Source: UBA4582 sp002389265 (GTDB taxonomy: Bacteria > Pseudomonadota > Gammaproteobacteria > Pseudomonadales > Azotimanducaceae). Taken from it: DNA of 64,000 nt. Location of the stretch: contig CALSRT010000005.1 of assembly GCA_943788825.1 (NCBI GenBank), positions 1-64,000 of the forward strand, read 5' to 3'. The notes under the pieces are model-generated. The model saw nothing but the letters and a program-made list of their open reading frames with translations, did not search any database and was not told where the DNA came from. Of the stretch, positions 35,653 through 44,594 are shown piece after piece. The position numbers and the translations under genes were made by a program. Every line of letters begins with the position of its first letter. The stretch's first letter is position 1.

Positions 35653-36406
35653 CTACACCATCAGTCCGGCCCGGACGGCAGCAAGCCGATCATCTTGGCG
35701 CGCGATTTGACCATTTACGATCACCACATCAAACCCTTCGGCAAGTTGCAAGGGCTGCGGATAGGTCGCGGTGGCTTTGATGCGATCAGGATCGAAGATC
35801 AGAAGCGCCGTCTTGTGATCGACGGCGACGACACCAGGGTCCGTCAGACCCAATATCCCGGCAGGCTGGGATGTCATTTTGCGAACGGCTGCCGCTAATG
35901 AAAACCATTGACGTTTGATCACGTACTCTTCAGGGATTTTCGCAAAGGTACCATGGCCGACAAACATGGCCAGATTTGTGCCTATACCTTGAGCCGCGAC
36001 CCGCCCAAGCCAGTGAGCCATGTTTTCCGTCTCGGGACTATCGCCATCCTGACCGAGCGAGAGCGTCGTCACCCCCATGGCGAGAAAGTTCTCGAATGTT
36101 GGTGTTTCCATAGGATCGCCATGAGAATGCAAGTCAATAAAACCAGGACTCACGATCCTGCCCGCAGCATTGATACGGTGATTGATTCGAGTAAGCTGGT
36201 CGGCGGCACTGACGTGGGTCTCACCAACGTACACAATCCTATCGCCGACCACCACCACATCCGCAGCTTTCACCTTATAGCCTAGTCCGTCGAGCACCTG
36301 CCCACCCTCAATCAACCGGTCTATCTGCGGGTATTCCGCCAAAAATGGCGGCCGGTCCTCACTGCACCCCATCAACAATAGCGCGCAACAGCAAGGCAGA
36401 ATTCAT
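35653..36406 (-). pseudogene. Internally deleted amidohydrolase lipoprotein (D-aminoacylase-like)
   Basis: The frame holds an amidohydrolase N terminus: GGQVLDGLGYKVKAADVVV, the metal motif PGFIDLHSHGDPM, then VGHGTF. It then jumps directly to the family's C-terminal strand set (GLTDPGVVAVDHKTALLIFD, FDVVIVNGQ). D-aminoacylase-type enzymes are about twice this length, and the middle barrel with the other metal ligands and catalytic Asp is missing. The lipoprotein signal is also broken: ATG 36406 starts MNSALLLRA in one frame, but LLLMGC is in another. I read it as a decayed gene. Confidence 0.7.
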
Positions 36407-36543
36407 CTGAGCCAGGACAGCAAAGCGGCAGCTCTGAACGAGGCTGGCGTCGTGCTCATAACGGAAATAGCTGCGCTAAGTCAGATCACTCCCTTGACGT
36501 CAGCCATACGACCCAGCAGACTCAGTTCATCACTGTATGGAAG

Positions 36544-37155
36544 ATGCCTGTGACCACACTCAAATTCGCAGCTATTTTTAAAGACTGTGCTCAGGCCGAA
36601 CACCTCGCCCAACAGTATCGCGGCCAGCTGTTTGTTGATGAACGCGCCGCTAGTCGAGAGCTGCCAATCGCGGCGTTGGTGACTGCCAGCACCGATGATC
36701 TGGCAGGCTTTCTGGCCGCTACTGACGCCGGCGCCTATCTGATCTATGAACGGGTGATCAAACCACGGAGCGTTCCCGACGAACCAAATACTGCCCCGTC
36801 GATCCCGGGCGCGCCGGTGAACCTGCCGGGCTTTATCGGCTTATTCCCACTCATTGCCCACCCGGACCTTGGCCACACCGATGCAGATCGATACTGGCGT
36901 GACCAGCATGCACCCCTGGCGTTACAGGTACATGAGGCCATGTCGCATTACCGGCAGTTGAGCATCGTCCATCGGTTTCATGGCCCAGACCTTGATGGTA
37001 TTGCGTTATGTGGCTTTGACTCTCTGCTGGATTTACGCGAGCGCTTTTATGCCACCGAAGCTGGCCGCGAGGCAATAGCCAAAGACATCAGTCAATTCGC
37101 CGACACAGCTAAATCACCTCGACGTATGATTGTCGCAGAAACGCTCTATGGATGA
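36544..37155 (+). CDS. EthD-domain protein
   Basis: 203 residues. The EthD/dimeric alpha-beta barrel signature is near residue 120: YWRDQHAPLALQVHEAM, followed by HYRQLSIVHRF. The N-terminal half looks like a second, degenerate repeat of the same fold. EthD-like proteins accompany oxygenases and degrade ethers or aromatics in some bacteria, but many have no known activity. It precedes two TauD/TfdA dioxygenase genes on the same strand, which may form a loosely spaced cluster. Confidence 0.75.
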   Translation: MPVTTLKFAAIFKDCAQAEHLAQQYRGQLFVDERAASRELPIAALVTASTDDLAGFLAATDAGAYLIYERVIKPRSVPDEPNTAPSIPGAPVNLPGFIGLFPLIAHPDLGHTDADRYWRDQHAPLALQVHEAMSHYRQLSIVHRFHGPDLDGIALCGFDSLLDLRERFYATEAGREAIAKDISQFADTAKSPRRMIVAETLYG

Positions 37156-37283
37156 AGCTAGCCCATCAATCAGGCCACTGTGAACAAGTAGCGTGAGATA
37201 ACCACCGACATAGCGTGACTGGCTTTCTGTTGCCATCGAGGGTTTAATAAAGCCTCCCGAGCCTGCAGCAATGGACCGTCAAT

Positions 37284-38135
37284 ATGTCTTTAGCCCAACA
37301 AGCCTCAGCCGCCTTCACTGTCGAACGACTCAGTCCGACTATTGGTGCCGAACTCAGCGGTATCGACTTAAGCCAAGCGTTGCCTGACAGCACGATCGCC
37401 GAAATTTATCAGGCGCTGCTCGATTATAAGGTCATCTTCTTTCGAGACCAGAACATCACTTCTCAACAACACTTGGCCTTTGGCCGGCGCTTTGGCGCCC
37501 TTGAGGTTCATCCCTTTGCGGCCCAAGACCCTGAATTTCCAGAACTTCTCAGAATCACCCACAACGAAGAAAATAAGGGCCAGGAAAATCTCTGGCACAG
37601 CGATGTGACTTGGCGGGCAGAACCGTCGTTGGGATCCATTCTGCGTGCGCACGAGATCCCCGATGTGGGCGGAGACACCTTGTTTGCCGACATGGGTCAG
37701 GCCTATGACGATTTAAGCGAAACTCTCAAGGAGCAACTTGACGGTCTGACAGCGATTCACGATGCTGTGGGTTTTCGTCAACGTATGCGCGAAAAAGGCG
37801 CATCGGAAGACGAAGTCAACGCCATGCGTGAAAGATATCCGGCGCAGGAACATCCTGTCGTTCGTACCCACCCGAACACGGGTAGAAAAACCTTATACGT
37901 GAATCGTGCCTTCACCCAGTCTATTGTGGGAATGTCAGCCGAAGATTCGCAGGCGATCCTCGACCAACTGTACCGAACCGCTGCGGTGCCTGAATACCAG
38001 TGCCGATTTAAGTGGCAGTCCAACTCCATCGCCTTCTGGGATAATCGCGCTTGCCAGCACTATGCTGTCTCCGACTACTGGCCGCAGGTCAGATCGGTAG
38101 AACGCGTCACCATTATCGGCGACCGACCTCGATAA
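37284..38135 (+). CDS. TauD/TfdA-family Fe(II)/2-oxoglutarate dioxygenase, copy 1
   Basis: 283 residues. The start is typical (LSPTIGAELSGIDLSQALPD), and VIFFRDQNITSQQHLAFGRRFG follows. The facial triad is H-x-D in NLWHSDVTWR near residue 105 and the distal His in ACQHYAVSDY near 255; the 2-oxoglutarate Arg lies in RSVERVTI. Members hydroxylate sulfonates, aryloxyacetates or similar compounds. The next gene, 12 bp downstream, encodes a paralogue, so two related oxygenases are coexpressed. Confidence 0.92.
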   Translation: MSLAQQASAAFTVERLSPTIGAELSGIDLSQALPDSTIAEIYQALLDYKVIFFRDQNITSQQHLAFGRRFGALEVHPFAAQDPEFPELLRITHNEENKGQENLWHSDVTWRAEPSLGSILRAHEIPDVGGDTLFADMGQAYDDLSETLKEQLDGLTAIHDAVGFRQRMREKGASEDEVNAMRERYPAQEHPVVRTHPNTGRKTLYVNRAFTQSIVGMSAEDSQAILDQLYRTAAVPEYQCRFKWQSNSIAFWDNRACQHYAVSDYWPQVRSVERVTIIGDRPR

Positions 38136-38147
38136 AGGAGCCTGTTG

Positions 38148-38999
38148 ATGACCCTGCAGATTGATCAAATCACACCGGGATTAGGTGCCGAGATTCGCGG
38201 TGTTAATCTTGCGCAACCGTTGTTGCCAGATCAAATCGAACAGATCAAACAGGCATTTTTAGACCATATGGTACTGGTGTTCAGAGACCAGGACCTCAGC
38301 CGTGAGCAGCACAAGTCATTTGCTCGCCAGTTCGGTGAGGTGCATATTCACCCCTCGAAACGTGGCGGCATGAGTCGGCCTGATCCGAACATCGACGTGG
38401 AAATCTTTTTGATCGATACCAAGCCAGATGCAAAACTCACCAATGGTGAAGCCTGGCACTCGGATGTGTCCTGTGAGGTCATACCACCCGCCGCGTCTTT
38501 ATTGTATGTCACCAAGGTTCCGGAAAATGGGGGCGGCGACACCTTGTTTGCGAATATGTATGCGGCGTACGACGAGTTATCTGAACCATTAAAATTACTG
38601 CTGAGTGATAAGACCGCGTTCCATGATGGCGAGGTTGACCTGCGAAATTATGGGGTGAAATTACGCAAAGACCAAACCTACCCGAGCGCATCTCATCCGG
38701 TGATTATAGCGCACCCGCAAACGGGTCGACCCTTGCTGTTCGTTAACTCGAGCTTCACATCGCATATCGAAGGGCTCCCCAAGTGGGAGAGCGATATGAT
38801 ACTCAACGGGCTCTACCAATTTATCGCCAACAATCCACGCATTCAGTGCCGGGTCAAATGGACACCGGGCACGCTCACCATGTGGGATAATCGGTGCCTG
38901 CAGCATCAAGCTGTCAGAGACTACGCAGGATTTTCTCGTTACGGCGAGCGTGTATCGATCCTGGATGGTCATGCCCCGACAGCCGCCAACGGTTCCTGA
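38148..38999 (+). CDS. TauD/TfdA-family Fe(II)/2-oxoglutarate dioxygenase, copy 2
   Basis: About 283 residues from ATG 38148, placed eight bases after AAGGAG; a TTG just before it is less likely. It repeats the pattern of copy 1: ITPGLGAEIRGVNLAQPLLP, VLVFRDQDLSREQHKSFARQFG, H-x-D in EAWHSDVSCE, distal His in RCLQHQAVRDY and the Arg in RYGERVSI. The residues after H-x-D differ (SCEVIPP versus TWRAEPS), suggesting a different substrate or step. Probably the second gene of an operon with copy 1. Confidence 0.92.
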   Translation: MTLQIDQITPGLGAEIRGVNLAQPLLPDQIEQIKQAFLDHMVLVFRDQDLSREQHKSFARQFGEVHIHPSKRGGMSRPDPNIDVEIFLIDTKPDAKLTNGEAWHSDVSCEVIPPAASLLYVTKVPENGGGDTLFANMYAAYDELSEPLKLLLSDKTAFHDGEVDLRNYGVKLRKDQTYPSASHPVIIAHPQTGRPLLFVNSSFTSHIEGLPKWESDMILNGLYQFIANNPRIQCRVKWTPGTLTMWDNRCLQHQAVRDYAGFSRYGERVSILDGHAPTAANGS

Positions 39000-39047
39000 C
39001 ATTGAATCGTTACCGGCTGTAGATCCGCGGCCTTATGCTGACGCTAG

Positions 39048-39536
39048 TCAGCCCAAACCCAGATCATCGACGATCTGCTGACAGATTTTCTCAGGTGACT
39101 CGGCAATATCGACAATCAAACTAGCACTAGAAGGCTGCAGCGTGGCTAACTGGCTCTGCAGCAAACTGGTAGCCATAAAGGCATGTTGACGTTGAGCTAG
39201 TCGCCCTTGAATCACCTCAAGGCTGCCGCTAAGCAACACGGATCGCACTGTGGATTCATTGATCCCTAACTCGGTCCGATAAGTCTGCTTCAGCGCAGAG
39301 CAGGCCAACACAGCACTGCGACCTTGCGCCTGCAACACAGCTACTTTCTGCGCTAAGACGCTAAGCCAGGGCCAGCGATCTGCATCGGTCAAGGGCGTGC
39401 CTGAACGCAGCTTATCGATATTGGCAGCGGGGTGAAAATCATCAGCATCCAGAAACACCCAGTCCAACCCTTCAGCCAACAATCGGCCTACCGTAGTCTT
39501 ACCGCTGCCGCTGACACCATAGACAACAACAATCAT
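39048..39536 (-). CDS. gntK: Gluconokinase
   Basis: About 162 residues from ATG 39536, which overlaps the stop of the upstream PhyH gene (ATGA). The P-loop VYGVSGSGKTTVG is at the N terminus, and LDADDFHPAANIDKLRSGTP is the gluconate-kinase signature, followed by DRWPWL and ACSALKQTYR. The enzyme phosphorylates D-gluconate to 6-phosphogluconate. No gluconate transporter or Entner-Doudoroff gene is adjacent; coupling to a PhyH oxygenase is unusual. Confidence 0.92.
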   Translation of the reverse strand: MIVVVYGVSGSGKTTVGRLLAEGLDWVFLDADDFHPAANIDKLRSGTPLTDADRWPWLSVLAQKVAVLQAQGRSAVLACSALKQTYRTELGINESTVRSVLLSGSLEVIQGRLAQRQHAFMATSLLQSQLATLQPSSASLIVDIAESPEKICQQIVDDLGLG

Positions 39537-40456
39537 GAATGGGCGGCGAAATAAGCCCGCATATCCCAGCCGGGCCAACGGGCCTGACTGAGCTTCAAGG
39601 TACGTAGCGTCCAGTAGGCATCGCCCGGTAGGGGTATTCCCAAACAGGCTAACTGTTGCGGTGATGCATGATCAAAAACCCCAGACCAGTTTCTGCCAGC
39701 GCTCTCTTGCCATACATGATAACCAATAAGCTCATTGCCCGACGCCTTGTAGCCTGCGGTCATGGTGTAGCGATAGCCATTTTCAAGGGTCAGGTTCGTG
39801 CCTCGGTGAAATGTATCGATACTGTGAGCGACCAGCGTGCCTGCGGGTCCCGCCGCGGATTTTTCGCGGCTTAACAGCGCCCCTTGTAGCTCCGCCGAAA
39901 CCGCTACCGCTCCGGGTTTTAACACTTGTGCGGCAGCGGGTTTGGGGACGTAATGCAAAGCACCAAGCGCGTCGGTAACATCGGTAATGTAGAGAATAAA
40001 ATCTACCGTGCGCAACGCCGCCGTCTCGGACGGAACCAATAACGTGTGGTTGCCAAAATCACAATGGTGCGCCTGCTCGTAATTGGTTTCGCCGGTATAT
40101 TTAGCCCAAGTATGCGACTGGTACAAGTGTACCGAATCAACGCCCAATACCGCGCTGGCAAAGTCTATCAACGCGGGATGCAGAGAAATCAGGTTCATCT
40201 CTGGGGACGCATCAAAGGGAAAGTTATCGATATTTTTGAATTGCAGTTTACGAAATGCCGCGGCCTGCTCGTCTTCATCACCATCAACCATTGCACTGAT
40301 GGTTTGATCGGCATGAGTACCATAGATGCGCTCGTACTCGGCATAAACAGGGGCGATTTCTGCGGCGCTAAAGAAATTGGGAATGATTGCGAACCCCTCA
40401 TCACGCCACTGTTGCACGTGTTCCGGGGTATATCGCTGAGAGGCATTCTGCTGCAT
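39533..40456 (-). CDS. Phytanoyl-CoA dioxygenase (PhyH)-family protein
   Basis: 307 residues, intact. The N-terminal WRDEGFAIIPNFFSAAEIAP is the family opening; iron ligands are H-x-D in AHHCDFGNHTLL near residue 155 and the His in SIDTFHRGTNL near 220. The end (ARWPGWDMRAYFA) resembles that of the broken PhyH gene at 27297, so the two belong to the same subfamily. It hydroxylates an unknown organic substrate using 2-oxoglutarate. First gene of an operon with gluconokinase. Confidence 0.88.
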   Translation of the reverse strand: MQQNASQRYTPEHVQQWRDEGFAIIPNFFSAAEIAPVYAEYERIYGTHADQTISAMVDGDEDEQAAAFRKLQFKNIDNFPFDASPEMNLISLHPALIDFASAVLGVDSVHLYQSHTWAKYTGETNYEQAHHCDFGNHTLLVPSETAALRTVDFILYITDVTDALGALHYVPKPAAAQVLKPGAVAVSAELQGALLSREKSAAGPAGTLVAHSIDTFHRGTNLTLENGYRYTMTAGYKASGNELIGYHVWQESAGRNWSGVFDHASPQQLACLGIPLPGDAYWTLRTLKLSQARWPGWDMRAYFAAHS

Positions 40457-40627
40457 AGGCTGCTGGCTTCACTGTGGCGTTCGAATGAACTAATCATGCC
40501 ACAGTTGCTCGGCGAAAGTTAAGTCACCTGCCTACCCCCAGGACTCAATTCGCTGCTAGGGTAACCCTTATCGCAGCACTGACCAGGGTACTGACCAGGA
40601 CTGACAACTAACACCGGAACTGCCAGC

Positions 40628-41551
40628 ATGCCAATGAATCCTGCAACACTCGTCCAACTCGGATTAGACCAGATAGTCCCCGCTGAGGTTAATGGCCGCC
40701 AGAATGGCGTCGTCAATGATCCGGCCTGGGATGCCGCCTACCATCCCTGTGCGGAAGCATTTCCCGCAGCAGACGTGATGGCCGGTCTGGTCCAAAAAAC
40801 ACCCGCCTATCAGTCCTCCGTCTACCCCGGCACTATTCGAGATCTATGGCTTTATCAAACCCCAGGCTGCGATGGTTCCACCCTACCCCAAGTGATCTTT
40901 TTCAATGATGGCGCCTGGTACCTGGGCCGCCAAGGCCCGGTGCGAGCCACTCAGGTACTCGACAGCTTGTTTAGCCTTGGCCACATCAAGGCCACTGTGG
41001 CCATATTCATTAATCCGGGCCAGCCAGATCATCCGGTCCAGGGGCCTATTGCGTCCTACAATCACACACAATCGCAGCGCAGCCTCGAGTATGATCAGCT
41101 CAGTGGGCGCTACGGTGAATTTCTATTCGACGAAATTTTGTCCTGGGCCGAGACCCAGCTAGGCTTTGCCTGCAGTCGCCAGCCGGTTGACCGAACCCTC
41201 TGTGGCATCAGCAGTGGTGGTATTGCGGCGTTCAATGCCGCCTGGCACTTCCCCGACCAGTGTCAACGGGTGATCAGCCATTGTGGGTCCTACACGGATA
41301 TCTGGGGCGGTCATAATTACCCCTCATTGATTCGAACTCATGCCCGCAAGCCCCTGCGCGTGTTTTTACAAAGTGGCCAACATGACGTCAGGTCGCCCTT
41401 CGGTGACTGGCCATTAGCGAATCAGATGATGGCCAGCGCCTTAGATTGGGCGGGCTATGACTATCAATTCGCCTATGGCGATGGCGGCCATAATCTGCAC
41501 CACGGCGGCGCGCTGTTCGCGGATACCCTGCGCTGGCTCTGGCGGGATTAA
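40628..41551 (+). CDS. Esterase-D-like alpha/beta hydrolase
   Basis: 307 residues. LWLYQTPGCDGSTLPQVIFF leads into the core fold, the nucleophile elbow is GISSGGIAAFNAAWHFPDQ near residue 195, and the catalytic His is in YGDGGHNLHHGGALF. This is the Fes/IroE/enterochelin-esterase-like branch of putative esterases. No siderophore genes are near, so the ester substrate is unknown. A small repeat, ACTGACCAGG twice plus ACTGAC, lies about 20-50 bp before the start. Confidence 0.78.
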   Translation: MPMNPATLVQLGLDQIVPAEVNGRQNGVVNDPAWDAAYHPCAEAFPAADVMAGLVQKTPAYQSSVYPGTIRDLWLYQTPGCDGSTLPQVIFFNDGAWYLGRQGPVRATQVLDSLFSLGHIKATVAIFINPGQPDHPVQGPIASYNHTQSQRSLEYDQLSGRYGEFLFDEILSWAETQLGFACSRQPVDRTLCGISSGGIAAFNAAWHFPDQCQRVISHCGSYTDIWGGHNYPSLIRTHARKPLRVFLQSGQHDVRSPFGDWPLANQMMASALDWAGYDYQFAYGDGGHNLHHGGALFADTLRWLWRD

Positions 41552-41556
41552 TACCG

Positions 41557-43365
41557 CTACGGGGCTTGATGTGAGACGCCAGCATCACCAAATTGTAACT
41601 GGACCATGCGCGCATATAGCGCATTTCGCTTAAGCAACGTGCCATGAGTACCGACATCCTGAATCTGCCCGGCATCTAGCACCACAATTCGATCGGCCTT
41701 AAGGACGGTCGCCAGACGATGTGCGATCACCATGGTGGTTCGATTCTGCTGCAAGCGCTCAAGGGCCGTTTGCACCAGGCGCTCGCTTTCGGCGTCCAAG
41801 GCACTGGTGGCTTCGTCCAGCAGCAAAATCTTTGGGTCTCTCAATACCGCACGGGCGATGGCAATGCGCTGCTTCTGGCCACCCGACAGGCGCGCGCCCT
41901 TCTCACCGAGAAAAGTGTCATAACCTTGGGGCAGCTTATCGATAAACTCGTCAGCCGAGGCTGCCCTGGCCGCTGCACGGATTTCTTCCATGCTGGCTCC
42001 GGGTTTACCAAAACGAATATTTTCTGCAGCAGTGGCGCCAAAGATGGTGGTTTCTTGCGGCACTATTCCTAGACAATGACGAATCGCTTCAGGATCAGCC
42101 AGGGCAATGTCAATGTCGTCGATCAGGATTCGTCCGGCGCCGGTATTATAGAACCGCAACAAGAGCTGGAACAGGGTGCTCTTGCCCGCACCAGAGGGGC
42201 CCACAAAGGCTATGTTTTCACCCGCCGCGATCGTCAGATTGAAGCCATTCAACGCCAGCTCACCCGACCGCGAGGGATAACTGAAATCGACGGCCTCGAA
42301 GCTCACCCGACCATCAATCACAGTGGGCAATACTAAGGGCTCACTAGGTGACTGAATCGCCGGGACCACCCCCAGCAGTTCCGCGATGCGTTCCATCGCC
42401 CCAGAGGCGCGCTGAACCTCACCCCAAAACTCACTTAAGGCCGCCGCAGAGGCACCGACGAAGATGGCGTAAAGCACGAACTGACCCAGTTCGCCACCGG
42501 AAAGCTCACCATCCAAAACCGCCTTGGCACCCACCCAGAGCACAAAGATCAAAGCGCCAAAGACACCACTGGTGCCGACCGTGGTGAGTAATGCTCGAAC
42601 CCGGATGCGGCGGACCGCGACGCGAAAACTCGACTCTACCGCGCCGCCAAAGCGTTGGCTTTCCAGCTCCTCGGCTGTGAAAGCCTGAACAATTTCTACC
42701 GCATTCAGAATTTCTTCGGCGTGACCGCTGGCGTCCGCTACTCGATCCTGCGTGTCCTTCGACAGCCGCCTGACCCAACGGCCAATCAAGAGAATTGGCA
42801 CTATCACCAACGGCAATACCACCACCAATAGCCCCATTAACTGCACATTAGTATAGGCGAGCAACGCCAGTGCACCGATAAACTGAATAGAAGAACGCAG
42901 TACAATCGAGATGCCCACCCCTGATATGGACTGAATAAGTGTCGTATCAGCGGTGAGCCGTGACAGTACTTCACCCACTCGGGTGACGTCAAAAAAAGTC
43001 GGATCCATGCGAACCACATGACGGAACACCTGTTCCCGAAGATCAGCGACCACGCGCTCGCCCAACCAATTGACGAAATAGGCTCTGGCTGCGCCAAAAA
43101 AGCCGATGATCAGTGCAAACAACAGCAACACAAAGAAGTAACGATTAACATTCGCTGCATCTGCCGCAGAAAAACCATGATCAATCACATTACGCACCGC
43201 CATGGGCATCGCCAGCAACGCTGCAGAGGACACCAACAGGGCAATCATTGCCAGCAACAAGGTGCCTTTATAGGGCGCAATAAACGGCACCAACATGCTT
43301 AAGGGACGCAGGGCTTTTACCCGTTTCTGCGATGCGGGAGATAGATCAGTCATGCGGATTTCCAT
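41557..43365 (-). CDS. ABC exporter, fused membrane and ATPase domains (MsbA-like)
   Basis: 602 residues, the half-transporter length. Six TM helices occupy residues ~25-310, and the NBD has Walker A GPSGAGKSTLF near 390, signature LSGGQKQRIAIARAVL, Walker B ILLLDEATSALD with the catalytic Glu, and switch His in IAHRL. It probably acts as a homodimer exporting a lipid or hydrophobic compound. It is downstream of hemH (60 bp gap) and convergent with the esterase gene, whose stop is 5 bp away. Confidence 0.92.
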   Translation of the reverse strand: MEIRMTDLSPASQKRVKALRPLSMLVPFIAPYKGTLLLAMIALLVSSAALLAMPMAVRNVIDHGFSAADAANVNRYFFVLLLFALIIGFFGAARAYFVNWLGERVVADLREQVFRHVVRMDPTFFDVTRVGEVLSRLTADTTLIQSISGVGISIVLRSSIQFIGALALLAYTNVQLMGLLVVVLPLVIVPILLIGRWVRRLSKDTQDRVADASGHAEEILNAVEIVQAFTAEELESQRFGGAVESSFRVAVRRIRVRALLTTVGTSGVFGALIFVLWVGAKAVLDGELSGGELGQFVLYAIFVGASAAALSEFWGEVQRASGAMERIAELLGVVPAIQSPSEPLVLPTVIDGRVSFEAVDFSYPSRSGELALNGFNLTIAAGENIAFVGPSGAGKSTLFQLLLRFYNTGAGRILIDDIDIALADPEAIRHCLGIVPQETTIFGATAAENIRFGKPGASMEEIRAAARAASADEFIDKLPQGYDTFLGEKGARLSGGQKQRIAIARAVLRDPKILLLDEATSALDAESERLVQTALERLQQNRTTMVIAHRLATVLKADRIVVLDAGQIQDVGTHGTLLKRNALYARMVQLQFGDAGVSHQAP

Positions 43366-43425
43366 ACAGCTAGGTATTATGCGCGAGCGATGTTAGCGAA
43401 TGCGAGAGCGCAGAGAAGCAGAGAA

Positions 43426-44442
43426 TTAGTTGGGACTCAACGCTGAGGGCACCAACAAACTTTCCAAGTAATCAATCCACAGACTGTCTTCGTTGAGACA
43501 AGGAATATAGGTGAAGTGTTCGCCGCCGGCTTCGATAAAATCTTCTCGAGCCCGCAGGCTCACTTCTTCCAGCGTCTCCAGACAATCGGCGACAAAAGAA
43601 GGACATACCACCGCGATGTTTTTATGCCCCTCACTCGGCAAGGCCTTGACCACCTCGTCGGTAAAGGGCTGCAGCCAACCGGGTCCGATGCGAGACTGAA
43701 AGGCGACTCCCCATTTGTCCGCCGGTAAATCCAGATACTGCGCGCATAATGCTGAAGTCTGCAGCACTTGTGCCTTATAGCAATAGGGCCGGGCGGCACA
43801 ATCCACCTGACAGCAATCATCGGTCTTCATACAATGGCTACCCGTCGGATCCGTCTTAACCAGGTGCCGCTCCGGTAGACCGTGATAACTGAACAACAAG
43901 TAATCATAGTCAGCGGGCAGGTCTGCCTTAATTCGCTCTGCAAGCGCCTTGATATAGCCGGCATCAGCATAAAAAGAGTCGGTGAATGCGAGTTTCGGCT
44001 TGGCGGGTAACAACTCAACCTCGGCCTCGACTGCAAGACGGGTCGTCAGAGAGGTGGACATGGCATAATGCGGGTATAGGGGCAACACACTGATCTCATC
44101 GCAACCTAACGCCACCAGTCGCGCCAGAGCATCTCGAATGGAGGGTTCCTGATAGCGCATGGCGACTTCTACAGGCTGATCTGTTCGCAACGCCAGTGCC
44201 TTGGCCATGGCCATCGTTCGAGCAATAAGGGGCGAGCCGTCATCGGTCCATACGGTGCTGTAGGCATGCAGGGTCTTGCTGGATCGAAAGGGCACGATAA
44301 TCAAATTAACCAACAATTGCTGGGCAATCTTGGGCAGGTCGATCACTAGGTCGTCCGACAAGAACTCTTTCAGATAGGCCCGCACTGACTTGAGATCGAG
44401 GCTTTTCGGCGATCCAAGGTTGATCAATAAAATTCCGTTCAT
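43426..44442 (-). CDS. hemH: Ferrochelatase
   Basis: About 338 residues from ATG 44442 (MNGILLINLGSPKS); the frame is open further upstream, but the standard start is here. Conserved segments include LLFSYHGLPERH with the active-site His, AFQSRIGPGWLQPFTDE, and the catalytic Glu region DCLETLEEV. It inserts Fe2+ into protoporphyrin IX at the end of haem synthesis. An additional Cys-rich stretch (SHCMKTDDCCQVDCAARPYC) follows the active His; Cys-bound [2Fe-2S] clusters are known in some ferrochelatases, and this is a candidate. Confidence 0.95.
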   Translation of the reverse strand: MNGILLINLGSPKSLDLKSVRAYLKEFLSDDLVIDLPKIAQQLLVNLIIVPFRSSKTLHAYSTVWTDDGSPLIARTMAMAKALALRTDQPVEVAMRYQEPSIRDALARLVALGCDEISVLPLYPHYAMSTSLTTRLAVEAEVELLPAKPKLAFTDSFYADAGYIKALAERIKADLPADYDYLLFSYHGLPERHLVKTDPTGSHCMKTDDCCQVDCAARPYCYKAQVLQTSALCAQYLDLPADKWGVAFQSRIGPGWLQPFTDEVVKALPSEGHKNIAVVCPSFVADCLETLEEVSLRAREDFIEAGGEHFTYIPCLNEDSLWIDYLESLLVPSALSPN

Positions 44443-44594
44443 AGGCCTGCCTGATTCCTGTCTTATTGCTGTCTTGTTCTTGGCTTGTTCGCGCATTGAA
44501 ACCGCCGCGCCACCGGGCTGATTCGCGAGCGCGAAGTATACACCCAAATACGCGCTGTGCTTTAACCGGGATCACTATGCCACCGACTAACCCC

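Noticed and set aside
36544..41551. Biosynthetic gene cluster built around the dioxygenases
   Set aside because: Several oxygenases, an esterase and an EthD-like protein are near each other, but there is no core synthase and strands alternate, so a dedicated pathway is not supported.
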